A DNA stretch of 64,000 bases from Streptomyces sp. Ag109_O5-1. GTDB lineage: Bacteria; Actinomycetota; Actinomycetes; Streptomycetales; Streptomycetaceae. Position 1 is the first letter of the stretch; every line of letters starts with the position of its first letter. The stretch is from assembly GCF_003814875.1 (NCBI RefSeq), contig NZ_RKQF01000001.1:1054001-1118000 (forward strand), in the 5' to 3' direction. The translations under genes were made by a program, and so were the position numbers. The notes below the pieces were generated by a model. It had not been told where the DNA came from. It did not search any database and saw only the letters and a list, made by a program, of their open reading frames with translations. Shown piece by piece: positions 27,520 through 36,150 of this stretch.

Positions 27520-28557
27520 ATGCTCCGCCGCACCGCCCTGCCGGCCCTGACCGCCACCGCGCTCCTCGCCGTCACCACCGCCTGCTCGGCCGACGCCGAC
27601 TCCACGGCCGCCGCCAAGGACGGCACCACGACCGTCACCCTGGCCCTGGACTGGACCCCGAACACCAACCACACCGGCATCTACGTCGCCCAGGCGAAGG
27701 GCTGGTTCAAGGACGCCGGCATCGACCTGAAGATCGTCCCCTACGGCTCGACCGCGCCCGAGACCCTGATCGCCGCCCACAAGGCCGACTTCGGCATCTC
27801 CTACCAGGAGGGCGTCACCACCGCCCGCGCGGCCGGCCAGGACATCACCTCGGTCTACGCCGTCACCCAGAAGACGGACGTCACCGTGTCCGTGCGCGCC
27901 GACCGCAGCGACATCACCTCGCCGAAGGACCTGGACGGCAGGACGTACGCCGGTTTCGGCGCCCCCTACGAGAAGCCGCTGCTCCAGAAGGTCATCGAGA
28001 ACGCGGGCGGCAAGGGCGACTTCAAACAGATCACCCTCAACACCTCCGCCTACGCGGCGCTCTACGCGGGCAAGGCGGACTTCGCGATGCCGATGCCGAC
28101 CTGGGAGGGCCTGGAGGCGAAGCTCAGCGGCAAGCCACTCAAGGACTTCCAGCTCTCCGACTACGGCTTCCCGGCGATCTACTCCACGCTGATCGCGTCC
28201 TCCGACCAGTTCCTGAAGAAGAACCCGGCGGTGGCGCGGAAGTTCCTCGCGGCCGTCGACAAGGGGTACCGCTACGCGGCCGACCACCCCGACCGGGCCG
28301 CCGATCTCCTCATCGCCGCCAACAAGAGCGTGCTCACCAACACACGTCTGGTAAAGGAGAGTTCGCAGCTGCTGGCCAAGGAGTACTACAAGGGCGCCGA
28401 CGGCACGATCGGCACCCAGAGCGCCTCCCGGTGGAAGGCCTTCGCCGACTTCGAGTACGGCGCCGGGCTGCTCGTCGACGCGAACGGCAAGAAGCTGACG
28501 AAGGCGCCGGACACCTCCGCGTTCTTCACCGACGCCTACCTTCCGGAAGCCAAGTGA
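27520..28557 (+). CDS. ABC transporter substrate-binding lipoprotein, NMT1/THI5-like
   Basis: A 345-residue exported lipoprotein: basic start, hydrophobic core and lipobox-like AVTTAC near residue 24. The mature part opens with VTLALDWTPNTNHTGIYVAQ, the hallmark of pyrimidine-precursor binding proteins (ThiY/NMT1), and contains DFGISYQEGVTTARAAG. The start ATG 27520 has GAAGGA upstream. Together with the permease and ATPase that follow with overlapping starts, it forms a complete importer, most likely for a thiamine pyrimidine such as formylaminopyrimidine. Sulfonate or nitrate uptake are family alternatives, less likely beside a TPP riboswitch. Confidence 0.87.
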   Translation: MLRRTALPALTATALLAVTTACSADADSTAAAKDGTTTVTLALDWTPNTNHTGIYVAQAKGWFKDAGIDLKIVPYGSTAPETLIAAHKADFGISYQEGVTTARAAGQDITSVYAVTQKTDVTVSVRADRSDITSPKDLDGRTYAGFGAPYEKPLLQKVIENAGGKGDFKQITLNTSAYAALYAGKADFAMPMPTWEGLEAKLSGKPLKDFQLSDYGFPAIYSTLIASSDQFLKKNPAVARKFLAAVDKGYRYAADHPDRAADLLIAANKSVLTNTRLVKESSQLLAKEYYKGADGTIGTQSASRWKAFADFEYGAGLLVDANGKKLTKAPDTSAFFTDAYLPEAK

Positions 28558-29318
28558 GGCCCGTGCTGCGGTCGTTGTGGCCGCCCTTGCTGGTGCTCGC
28601 CGTGCTGGTCGGCGGCTGGCAGCTGTACGTCACGACGGCCGGCGTCGATCCGACCACGCTCCCCTCCCCCGCCCGGGTCCTGGCGCAGGGCTGGGCGAAC
28701 CGGGCCGACCTGTGGGCCCAGACGCTGCCCACGCTGCAGGAGACGCTGCTGGGCTTCGCGCTGTCGTTCGCGGCGGCCTGGCTGGTGGCGGTGGTGCTGG
28801 ACTTCTCGTCCGCCGCCCGCCGGGGCCTGTACCCCCTGCTGGTCGCCTCGCAGACGATCCCGGTCGTCGCCGTGGCGCCGCTGCTGATCATCTGGTTCGG
28901 ATTCGGGCTGCTGCCGAAGATGCTGGTGGTGACGCTGACGACGTTCTTTCCGCTGGCCGCCAACCTGGCCGCCGGGTTCGCGGCGACCGACCGGGCGGCG
29001 ATGCGGCTGCTGCGGTCCCTGGGGGCGGGACGGTGGCGGACGTTCCGGCTGGTGCGGGTGCCGGGAGCGATGCCGTACTTCTTCACCGGACTGCGGGTGA
29101 GCATCACCTACGCGGTGGTCGGCGCGGTGTTCGCGGAGTACGCGGGCGCCGAGTCGGGGCTCGGGATCTATATGCAGGCGCAGAAGACCGCGTTCCGGAC
29201 GGATCTGGTGTTCGCGGCGGTGGCGGTGACGGCCGCGCTGAGCGTGGCGCTGTTCGGTGCGACGTATCTGGTGCAGCGGCTGGTGCTGCCCTGGGAGCGG
29301 AAGGAGCGGCGGTCGTGA
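28554..29318 (+). CDS. ABC transporter permease (ThiX-like)
   Basis: A 254-residue membrane protein with about six helices and the binding-protein-dependent permease (EAA) loop LRSLGAGRWRTFRLVRVPGA near residue 155. The family block VVAVAPLLIIWFGFGLLPKM is typical of the SsuC/ThiX/TauC group. The start GTG 28554 overlaps the lipoprotein stop (GTGA). It is the membrane channel of the importer encoded by 27520-30070. Confidence 0.88.
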   Translation: MRPVLRSLWPPLLVLAVLVGGWQLYVTTAGVDPTTLPSPARVLAQGWANRADLWAQTLPTLQETLLGFALSFAAAWLVAVVLDFSSAARRGLYPLLVASQTIPVVAVAPLLIIWFGFGLLPKMLVVTLTTFFPLAANLAAGFAATDRAAMRLLRSLGAGRWRTFRLVRVPGAMPYFFTGLRVSITYAVVGAVFAEYAGAESGLGIYMQAQKTAFRTDLVFAAVAVTAALSVALFGATYLVQRLVLPWERKERRS

Positions 29319-30070
29319 GCGGGCTGCGGGTGCAGGGCGTGAGCAAGTCCTTCGGAACGCTCGACGTCCTGCGGGATCTGGAACTCGCCGTGGAGCCTGG
29401 TGAGTTCGCGGCCGTCATCGGGCCGAGCGGCAGCGGCAAGAGCACCTTGTTCAACTTGGTGTCGGGCCTTGACCGGCCCACCTCCGGGCAGGTTCTGGTG
29501 GAGGGCGAGCCGGCCGGGGTGGCCTCCGGCAAGGTCGCCTACATGCCGCAGAAGGACCTGCTGTTCCCGTGGCGGACCGTGCTGGACAACACGGCGCTGG
29601 GCCTGGAGGCACAGGGAGTGCGGAAGAAGGAGGCGCGGGCGCGGGCCGGGGCGCTCTTCGCCGACTTCGGGCTCGACGGCTTCCAGCGGGCGTATCCGTC
29701 CGAGCTCAGCGGGGGTATGCGGCAACGGGCCGCGCTGCTGCGCACGGTGGTCCTGGAGCGGCCGGTGCTGCTGCTCGACGAGCCGTTCGGCGCGCTGGAC
29801 TCGCTGACCCGCACGGAGATGCAGCTGTGGCTGGCCGGGATGTGGCAGCGCCACCGCTGGACGGTCGTCCTGGTGACCCATGACATCCGGGAGGCGGTGC
29901 TGCTCGCCGACACCGTCCACGTGCTGTCGCCGCGCCCGGCCACGGTGGTCGACCGGGTGGAGGTCCCGTTGCCGCACGGCGAACGGGACTTCACCGCACC
30001 GGAGTTCGCGGCCGTGGAACGCCGGGTCCTGGAGGCCCTGCGCGGCACGACGGCGGTGACGGCACCGTGA
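29315..30070 (+). CDS. ABC transporter ATPase (ThiZ-like)
   Basis: A 251-residue nucleotide-binding subunit with Walker A GPSGSGKST (about residues 38-46), a Q-loop in YMPQKDLLFPW, the signature LSGGMRQRA, Walker B VLLLDEPF and the H-loop in VLVTHDIREA. DLLFPWRTVLDN is typical of the SsuB/ThiZ/TauB group. The start GTG 29315 overlaps the permease stop and the stop overlaps the kinase start, so all four genes are coupled. Confidence 0.9.
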   Translation: MSGLRVQGVSKSFGTLDVLRDLELAVEPGEFAAVIGPSGSGKSTLFNLVSGLDRPTSGQVLVEGEPAGVASGKVAYMPQKDLLFPWRTVLDNTALGLEAQGVRKKEARARAGALFADFGLDGFQRAYPSELSGGMRQRAALLRTVVLERPVLLLDEPFGALDSLTRTEMQLWLAGMWQRHRWTVVLVTHDIREAVLLADTVHVLSPRPATVVDRVEVPLPHGERDFTAPEFAAVERRVLEALRGTTAVTAP

Positions 30071-31137
30071 GCGCGCATCTCGCCCACGGTCTGGGCACCG
30101 ACCTGGTCGAGCCGGACTGGCCGGCGCTGACCGGCGACGAGGTCATGGATGTGGTGGGTCCGGCGCGGGTGCTGTGGCGCAGCCCGCGCCCGCTGTCGGC
30201 GGCGGCCGTCGTGGAGCGGGACGGGCGGCGCCTGTTCGTGAAGCGGCACCATGTCTCCGTACGCACCCTGGAAGGCCTGGCCGAGGAACACGCCTTCCTG
30301 CGCCATCTGCGCGAGCGCGGGGCGCCGGTGGTGGAGGTGCTGGACGCGGTGGGACGCGGCGAGTGGACCTACGAGGTGCACTCGGCCGGGACCGGCACCG
30401 ACCTGTACCGGGACGCCCTGTCCTGGTCGCCCTTCGCGGGACCGGCCCACGCCCGGGCGGCGGGCGAGGCGCTGGCCCGGCTGCACCTGGCGGCGGAGGG
30501 CTTCACCGCGCCGGGCCGGTCGCCGCGCCCGCTGGTGGCCTCCTTCACGGTGTTCGCCGCCCGGGACCCCTGGTCGGCGCTGGACGGGTACGTCTCCGAA
30601 CGACCGCACCTGGCCGCGGCATTGGCGGACCTTCCCTGGCGCGAGGACACCGCACGCGTCCTGCTCCCGCTGCACGAGCGGCTGGCTCCCCACCTCTCCG
30701 GCCTGACACCCCAGTGGACCCACAACGACTGGCACGCCTCCAATCTCCTGTGGGGCGAGGACGGCGAGGTCTCCACGGTCCTGGACTTCGGCATGAGCGA
30801 CCGCACGACCGCCGTGCACGACCTGGCCACCGCACTGGAACGCAACACGGTGCAGTGGCTGGCCCCCGACCGCCCGGTGCGGGAGCGGGACGCGGTGGCG
30901 CTGCTGCACGGTTACCAGTCGGTCCGCCCCCTCTCAGCGGCCGAGTCGGCGGCACTGCCCGCCCTGCTCCCGCTGGTCCACGCCGAGTTCGCGCTCTCCG
31001 AACTGGACTACTTCCACGGCGTGACCCGCTCGGCCGAGAACACCCGGCTGGCGTACGAGTACTACGTCGGGCACGCCGAGTGGTTCTCGGGGCGGGCGGG
31101 GCGCGGGCTGCTGGAGCTGGTCGCGGCGGAGGTCTGA
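30067..31137 (+). CDS. Aminoglycoside-phosphotransferase-fold small-molecule kinase
   Basis: A 356-residue protein with the APH/choline kinase fold: Lys in RRLFVKRHHVS (about residue 57), the catalytic loop THNDWHASNLLW (about 218) and the metal-binding DFG in STVLDFGMSD (about 238). It is coupled to the thiamine-precursor importer by a GTGA overlap, so its substrate is probably the imported compound or thiamine itself, as for ThiK/YcfN-type thiamine kinases of the same fold. Resistance to an aminoglycoside is unlikely in this operon. The gene converges on the monooxygenase operon. Confidence 0.75.
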   Translation: MSAHLAHGLGTDLVEPDWPALTGDEVMDVVGPARVLWRSPRPLSAAAVVERDGRRLFVKRHHVSVRTLEGLAEEHAFLRHLRERGAPVVEVLDAVGRGEWTYEVHSAGTGTDLYRDALSWSPFAGPAHARAAGEALARLHLAAEGFTAPGRSPRPLVASFTVFAARDPWSALDGYVSERPHLAAALADLPWREDTARVLLPLHERLAPHLSGLTPQWTHNDWHASNLLWGEDGEVSTVLDFGMSDRTTAVHDLATALERNTVQWLAPDRPVRERDAVALLHGYQSVRPLSAAESAALPALLPLVHAEFALSELDYFHGVTRSAENTRLAYEYYVGHAEWFSGRAGRGLLELVAAEV

Positions 31138-31144
31138 CCGGAGG

Positions 31145-32272
31145 TCAGCGCCGCGCCCACTCCTCGGCGAGGAGTTCGTACGAACGGACGCGGTCGTGTT
31201 GGCCGTGGGTGATCGTCGTGATGAGCAACTCGTCGGCGCCGGTGGCCTCCTGGAGCTGTTCCAGCCGGTCGGCGACCTGCTGCGGGGTGCCGACGAACTG
31301 AGTGTCAAGGCGGTCCTGGACGAGTTCGCGGTCCTCGGCCGTCCAGACGTGGGCGCGGGCCTCCTCGGGGGTGGGGAAGGGGATGGCGCCCTCGGCCGTG
31401 CGGATGCTGCGGACCCAGGGGCCGTAGCCGGTGGCGAGTTCGCGGGCGGTGGCCTCGTCCTCGGCGACCACGACATCCGCGGAGACGCTGACGTACGGCT
31501 TGTCGAGGTGGTCGGAGGGCTGGAAGAAGGACCGGTAGCCGTCCACCGCCTCCAGGACGGTGGCCGGGCTGACGTGGTAGTTGGCGGCGAAGCGCAGGCC
31601 CCGGACGCCCGCGGCCTCGGCGCTCTCGCCGCCGCTGCTGCCCAGGATCCACAGCTCGACGTCGGCTCCCTCCCCGGGCACGACATGGGCCTCGACGCCG
31701 TCCTCGGTGCGGTAGGTGCCGGCGAGCAGCGCGAGGATGTCGTCGATCTGCTCGGCGTACTCCTGGGACTCGGCGTTCGGGAGCAGGAGCAGTCTGCGCT
31801 GCAGCGCGATGCGCGGTGAGCCGAGGAGGCGGGCGAAGGAGAAGCGGGGCGGGATCAGCAGGCCGTTCGGTGCCCGGCCGTCGACCACGGGGGTCGCCGT
31901 CGCCGCCGAGGGCGTCTTCGCCCCCGGCGGACGGCCGCCGGAGCGGCCCAGGCCCAGGTCGAGGCGGCCCGGATGCAGGGCGTCGACCAGGCCGAACTCC
32001 TCGACCGTGGACAGCGCGGTGCGGTGGCCGAGTTGTACGGCGCCGGAGCCGAGCCGGATGGTGGAGGTCGCGGCCGCGGTCAGCGCGAGGACGACCGCGG
32101 GGGACGTGCCGGCGACGCCCGGGTTGAGGTGGTGCTCGGCGAACCAGTAGCGGGCGTAGCCGAACTCCTCGGCCCGCCGGGCGAGTTCGATGGAGTTGCG
32201 CAGGGCGTCGGCGGCGGTGGCGCCGCTCGGTATCGGCACCAGGTCGAGGACGCCGAGGGGGATGTCAGACAT
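31145..32272 (-). CDS. Luciferase-like flavin monooxygenase 4 (bacterial luciferase family)
   Basis: A 375-residue F420/FMN-dependent TIM-barrel protein. It opens with IPLGVLDLVPIPSGATAADA (family block with FWFAEHH-like RYWFAEHHLNPGV near residue 41), and HPGRLDLGLGRSGG is the ligand-binding segment at about 102. The start ATG 32272 overlaps the end of the preceding gene by eight bases. It is the last gene of a four-gene run of the same superfamily. Enzymes of this subgroup lack assigned substrates; oxidation of an organosulfur compound is inferred from context. Confidence 0.82.
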   Translation of the reverse strand: MSDIPLGVLDLVPIPSGATAADALRNSIELARRAEEFGYARYWFAEHHLNPGVAGTSPAVVLALTAAATSTIRLGSGAVQLGHRTALSTVEEFGLVDALHPGRLDLGLGRSGGRPPGAKTPSAATATPVVDGRAPNGLLIPPRFSFARLLGSPRIALQRRLLLLPNAESQEYAEQIDDILALLAGTYRTEDGVEAHVVPGEGADVELWILGSSGGESAEAAGVRGLRFAANYHVSPATVLEAVDGYRSFFQPSDHLDKPYVSVSADVVVAEDEATARELATGYGPWVRSIRTAEGAIPFPTPEEARAHVWTAEDRELVQDRLDTQFVGTPQQVADRLEQLQEATGADELLITTITHGQHDRVRSYELLAEEWARR

Positions 32273-33347
32273 GCGCGGGCTCCTCGGCGGCCCGCAGCAC
32301 GGGGGCCCAGGCGAACGGCGGGTCCGGGATCTCCGCGCGGAGCACGGGCGCGACCGCTGACTGGAACAGCTCCAGGGAGTCGCGGTGCCGGGCATCCGTC
32401 AGTCCGCCAGCGTCCGCATGCAGATGCAGGACGGTGTGCCCGAACTGCTCGTGGTAGCGGTGGACCTTGTCGACGACCTGCTGCGGGCTGCCGATCAGGG
32501 CCGAGCTGCGCTCGACGAAGTCCTCGACCGTCTCGAAGACCACCGGCAGACCGGCCTTCTTCTGGAACGCGAGGTTGCTCTCGAAGATCGGCCGGTACAC
32601 CTCCAGCGCCTCCTGCGAGGTCGGCGTCACGTAGAGGCCCGCCGTGCCCGCGCCGACGGCGATGTCCGCCGGGTCGTGGCCGTAGTGCTCCCAGCGTTCG
32701 CGGTAGTACCGGATCAACTCGGCGTACGGCTCTATGGGGTTGGTGACGTTGGCGGAGAACAGCGGGTCGCCGTAGCGGGCGGCGAGGTCCACGGACTCCT
32801 TGCTGGTCGCGCTGCCGTGCCAGACCCGGACCGGCCGCTGGTAGGGGCGCGGCCAGACCTCTGCGTCCGTCAGCTCCGGCCGGAACCGGGTCCGTGCCGT
32901 CACCCTGTCCTCGCGCCAGAGCCGCCGGAACACCTCGTAGCTCTCGGCGTTGCGGTCCCACTGGTCCTCGGGGGTGACGTGGAACAGCTCGCGCTGGGCG
33001 GTGCCGTTGCCCTTGCCGATGATCAGGTCCAGCCGGCCGTCGGAGAGGTGGTCGAGGGTCGCGTAGTCCTCGTAGGCACGGACCGGGTCGAGCAGGCTGA
33101 GCGTGGTGACGGCGGTGAAGAGGCGGATGCGCCGGGTCAGGGCGGCGACATGGCTGAGGACGACGGTCGGGGAGGAGGAGATGAACGGCCGCTCGTGCCG
33201 CTCCCCCACCCCGAAGCCGTCGAAGCCCAGCTCCTCGGCGAGCACGGCGTTGTCGAGCACTTCCCGGAACCGGTCGTGGGTCGGCTTCCGGACGCCGGTG
33301 AGCGGATCCGGGCGGTGCACGATCAGAGTGATCGCCAGGAACTTCAT
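32265..33347 (-). CDS. Luciferase-like flavin monooxygenase 3
   Basis: A 360-residue luciferase-like monooxygenase. Visible family blocks are GFDGFGVGERHERPFISSSP (about residues 41-60), YATLDHLSDGRLDLIIGKGN (about 94) and the long C-terminal helix region with HLHADAGGLT. The start ATG 33347 overlaps the stop of the upstream SnaA-type gene (ATGA), so translation is coupled. It probably uses reduced flavin delivered by a separate reductase, none of which is encoded here. Confidence 0.82.
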   Translation of the reverse strand: MKFLAITLIVHRPDPLTGVRKPTHDRFREVLDNAVLAEELGFDGFGVGERHERPFISSSPTVVLSHVAALTRRIRLFTAVTTLSLLDPVRAYEDYATLDHLSDGRLDLIIGKGNGTAQRELFHVTPEDQWDRNAESYEVFRRLWREDRVTARTRFRPELTDAEVWPRPYQRPVRVWHGSATSKESVDLAARYGDPLFSANVTNPIEPYAELIRYYRERWEHYGHDPADIAVGAGTAGLYVTPTSQEALEVYRPIFESNLAFQKKAGLPVVFETVEDFVERSSALIGSPQQVVDKVHRYHEQFGHTVLHLHADAGGLTDARHRDSLELFQSAVAPVLRAEIPDPPFAWAPVLRAAEEPAHV

Positions 33348-34717
33348 GACGCGGCCCGTTCGCTGCGCTTCTCGTCGGGGTGGGCGAGGCCGAGATGGCC
33401 GCGGAGGGTGGTGCCTTCGTACTCGGTGCGGAACACACCCTGCTCCTGGAGCAGCGGTACGACCGTGTCGGCGAAGGCGTCGAGGCCGCCGGGGGTGATG
33501 TGCGGGACCAGGATGAAGCCGTCGGCGACGTCCGCCTGAACGAAGTCGTTGATCGTCCTGGCCACCGTGGCCGGGGAGCCGACGAAGGTCTGCCGGTTGC
33601 CGGTGTTGATCACCAGGTCGCGGATGGACCACTTGTTGGCCTCGGCCAGCCCCCGCCACTCCCGGGCGATGGCGACGGGGTCGCGGTACATCCTGACCTG
33701 GGCCCGGCCCCGGGAGATGTGCTCCTCGGCCACCAGCGGATCGACGTCCGGCAGCGGGCCTTCCGGGTCGTAGGCCGACAGGTCCCGGTTCCAGACGAAC
33801 TCCAGGTGCTTGAGGGCCGTCGCGCCGCTGACCTGCTGCCGGCGCACCTGGTGGGCGATCTCCTCCGCCTCCTCGTCGGTGTCGCCGAGGACGAAGCTGG
33901 CGGCGGGCAGGATCAGCAGGTCGCCGGGCGCCCGGCCGTACTTGGCGAGGCGGGACTTCACGTCCGTGTAGAAGGCCTGGCCGGCGTCGAGGGTGGCGTA
34001 CCGGCTGAAGATCGCGTCGGCACTGGAGGCGGCGAACTCGCGGCCCTCGTCGGACTCGCCGGCCTGGAAGATCACCGGGCGGCCCTGCGGCGAGCGCGGC
34101 ACGTTGAACTGGCCGTGGATGTCGAACTGGTCGCCCTTGTGCACGAAGGAGCCGGCCCCGGCGTCCCGCAGGAAGGTGCCGGTGGCCTGGTCGGCGAGGA
34201 TCTCGTCGCCGTGCCAGGAGTCGAAGAGCTCGTTCGCGGTGGTGAGGAACTCCTTGGCGCGGGAGTAGCGCTCCTCCTGCGGCAGGAAGCCGCCGCGCCG
34301 GAAGTTCTCGCCGGTGAAGGCGTCCCAGGAGGTGACCACGTTCCAGGCGGCCCGGCCGGCGGAGAGGTGGTCGAGGCTGGCGAACTGACGGGCCACCTCG
34401 TAGGGCTCGTTGAAGGTGGAGTTGATGGTGCCGGTCAGGCCGAGGTGCTCGGTGACGGCGGCCAGCGCGGCGAGGACGGTGAAGGTGTCGGGGCGGCCGA
34501 CGACGTCCAAGTCGTATATTTTCCCGCCCTGTTCGCGCAGCCGCAGGCCCTCGGCGAGGAACAGGAAGTCGAACTTGGCGCGTTCGGCGGTCCTCGCGAA
34601 GTGCGCGAAGGAGCTGAACTCGATGTGGCTGCCGGCGGCCGGGTCGCTCCACACCGTGGTGTTGTTGACACCCGGGAAGTGCGCGGCCAGGTGGATCTGC
34701 TTCAGCGGCTTGCTCAT
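33344..34717 (-). CDS. NtaA/SnaA/DszA-type FMN-dependent monooxygenase 2
   Basis: A 457-residue member of the NtaA/SnaA/SoxA(DszA) family. The N-terminus KQIHLAAHFPGVNNTTVW (residues 6-23), FDFLFLAEGLRLRE (about 49), LDHLSAGRAAWNVVTSWD (about 120) and FQAGESDEGREFAA (about 222) are characteristic. Family members include the C-S bond-cleaving DszA, SnaA and Bacillus YxeK/YtnJ that act on S-modified cysteines. The start is ATG 34717. It lies in an operon with a second such enzyme and downstream of a GNAT and an amino-acid ABC transporter. Confidence 0.87.
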   Translation of the reverse strand: MSKPLKQIHLAAHFPGVNNTTVWSDPAAGSHIEFSSFAHFARTAERAKFDFLFLAEGLRLREQGGKIYDLDVVGRPDTFTVLAALAAVTEHLGLTGTINSTFNEPYEVARQFASLDHLSAGRAAWNVVTSWDAFTGENFRRGGFLPQEERYSRAKEFLTTANELFDSWHGDEILADQATGTFLRDAGAGSFVHKGDQFDIHGQFNVPRSPQGRPVIFQAGESDEGREFAASSADAIFSRYATLDAGQAFYTDVKSRLAKYGRAPGDLLILPAASFVLGDTDEEAEEIAHQVRRQQVSGATALKHLEFVWNRDLSAYDPEGPLPDVDPLVAEEHISRGRAQVRMYRDPVAIAREWRGLAEANKWSIRDLVINTGNRQTFVGSPATVARTINDFVQADVADGFILVPHITPGGLDAFADTVVPLLQEQGVFRTEYEGTTLRGHLGLAHPDEKRSERAAS

Positions 34718-34739
34718 GACGGTGTGCGGTCCTTCCGGC

Positions 34740-35954
34740 TCAGGCGAGGGCGGCGGCGTAGCGGTTGGCGGGGCGGGAGAGCCCGAGGAGTCCGCGCAGG
34801 GTGTCAGCCTCGTAGGCGGTCCGGAAGCGGCCGCGGCGCTGGAGTTCGGGGACCACGTCCTGGGTGATGCGCGGCAGGTCGTGGCCGAGGACGGCGGGCC
34901 GCAGCCGGAAGCCGGACAGCCCCTCCGCCGCGAACTCCGCCAGGAGGTCTGCGAGTTGGCCGGCCGTGCCGGTGAAGATCCGGGCGTCGCTGGTCAGCGC
35001 GCCGCCGTCGAGGGCGTCGAGACGGTCCTTGCGGGCGGCGGCCGTGGCCGGGTCGTCGTCGAGGAAGACCACGAGGTCGCCGAAGACATGCACGGTGTCG
35101 CCGGCCCGTCCGGCGGCCTCCTGTTCGGCGCGGATCTCGGCGACGATCGCGCGGGCGTCGGCGGTGTCGTGCGGGGTGACGTAGCCGACGTCGGCCTGGC
35201 GGGCGATCAGCCGGTAGGGGACGGTCTGGTGGCCGAGGGCGGTGACGAGCGGCTGCCCCTGCGGCGGGCGCGGGGTGATGGAGGGGCCCTTGACGCTGAA
35301 CTTGCCGCCCTCGAAGTCGATGTAGTGCAGCTTGTCGCGGTCGATGAAGCGCCCGGTCGCCGCGTCCCGGATCTCGGCGTCGTCCTCCCAGCTGTCCCAG
35401 AGGCGGCGCACGGCCTCGATGTGGTCGGCGGCCTCGTCGAAGTGCTCGGCGAGCCGTTCCTGGCCGGCCGGGGTGCGCAGTTCCGTCAGGGAGATCGGCG
35501 GGAACGTGCGCCGGCCGAAGTGGTCCGCCTCGTGCGGACGGGCGGAGATCTGCACCCGGACCCCGGCGCGGCCGGTGCTGACGTAGTCGAGTGTGGCGAT
35601 CGCCTTGGAGATGTGGAACGGCTCCGTGTGGGTGGCGATGACCGTCGGCACCAGGCCTATGTGACTGGACAGGGGTGCGATGCGGGAGGCGATCAGGACG
35701 GCGTCCAGGCGGCCGCGGACCTGGTCGGTGCGGCCGTCCAGCTCGCCGTAGTGCGAGGACTGCAGGCCGAGGCCGTCCTCGATGGTGACGAAGTCGAGGA
35801 GCCCCCGCTCGGCCTCGGCGACCAGGTCGGCCCAGTATCCGGCGGTGAACAGCTCACGGGGGCGGGCGACCGGCTCGCGCCAGGAGGCGGGGTGCCAGCC
35901 GGTGCCGTCGAGGGCGACGGCGAGGTGCAGGGGAGAAGGGGGTGCTGAGGACAC
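34740..35954 (-). CDS. Luciferase-like FMN-dependent monooxygenase 1
   Basis: A 404-residue member of the same superfamily. Blocks include HLAVALDGTGWHPASWRE (residues 9-26), LLDFVTIEDGLGLQ (about 52), IATLDYVSTGRAGVRVQIS (about 118) and the PPQGQPLVTALGHQTVPY loop. The start GTG 35954 has GGAAGG about eight bases upstream. It is the first enzyme after the leader peptide at 36023-36109 and is followed 22 bp later by the SnaA-type gene. The substrate is unknown; context suggests sulfur scavenging. Confidence 0.82.
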   Translation of the reverse strand: MSSAPPSPLHLAVALDGTGWHPASWREPVARPRELFTAGYWADLVAEAERGLLDFVTIEDGLGLQSSHYGELDGRTDQVRGRLDAVLIASRIAPLSSHIGLVPTVIATHTEPFHISKAIATLDYVSTGRAGVRVQISARPHEADHFGRRTFPPISLTELRTPAGQERLAEHFDEAADHIEAVRRLWDSWEDDAEIRDAATGRFIDRDKLHYIDFEGGKFSVKGPSITPRPPQGQPLVTALGHQTVPYRLIARQADVGYVTPHDTADARAIVAEIRAEQEAAGRAGDTVHVFGDLVVFLDDDPATAAARKDRLDALDGGALTSDARIFTGTAGQLADLLAEFAAEGLSGFRLRPAVLGHDLPRITQDVVPELQRRGRFRTAYEADTLRGLLGLSRPANRYAAALA

Positions 35955-36022
35955 GGAGGTGCCTTCCTGAAGATCCGTACGTGGGCACGCCGACCGGGGA
36001 GGGCGCGGCTGGGGGTACCGGG

Positions 36023-36109
36023 TCAGGCACTACAGAGCGCGCCGGCCACGCGCTGGAGGTCGATATGGGGCCGGGAGTGGAGGCGGGCGGAGCGGAGTAC
36101 ACGTGTCAT
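36023..36109 (-). CDS. Putative sulfur-regulon leader peptide before monooxygenase operon
   Basis: A 28-residue frame, ATG 36109 to TGA 36023, ending RPHIDLQRVAGALCSA, the shared leader core with a Cys near the C-terminus. GGAGG lies about eight bases before the start. It begins 41 bp after the GNAT gene on the same strand and ends 68 bp before the first monooxygenase. This places a cysteine-sensitive control point inside the longer transcription unit. Confidence 0.7.
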   Translation of the reverse strand: MTRVLRSARLHSRPHIDLQRVAGALCSA

Positions 36110-36150
36110 GTGCCGTGCCTCCGCCCGGTCGTCTTCTGCCGTCGACGGGT

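Noticed and set aside
30067..31137. Aminoglycoside resistance gene
   Set aside because: Translational coupling to a thiamine-type importer and lack of any resistance or biosynthetic context make a metabolic kinase more likely.
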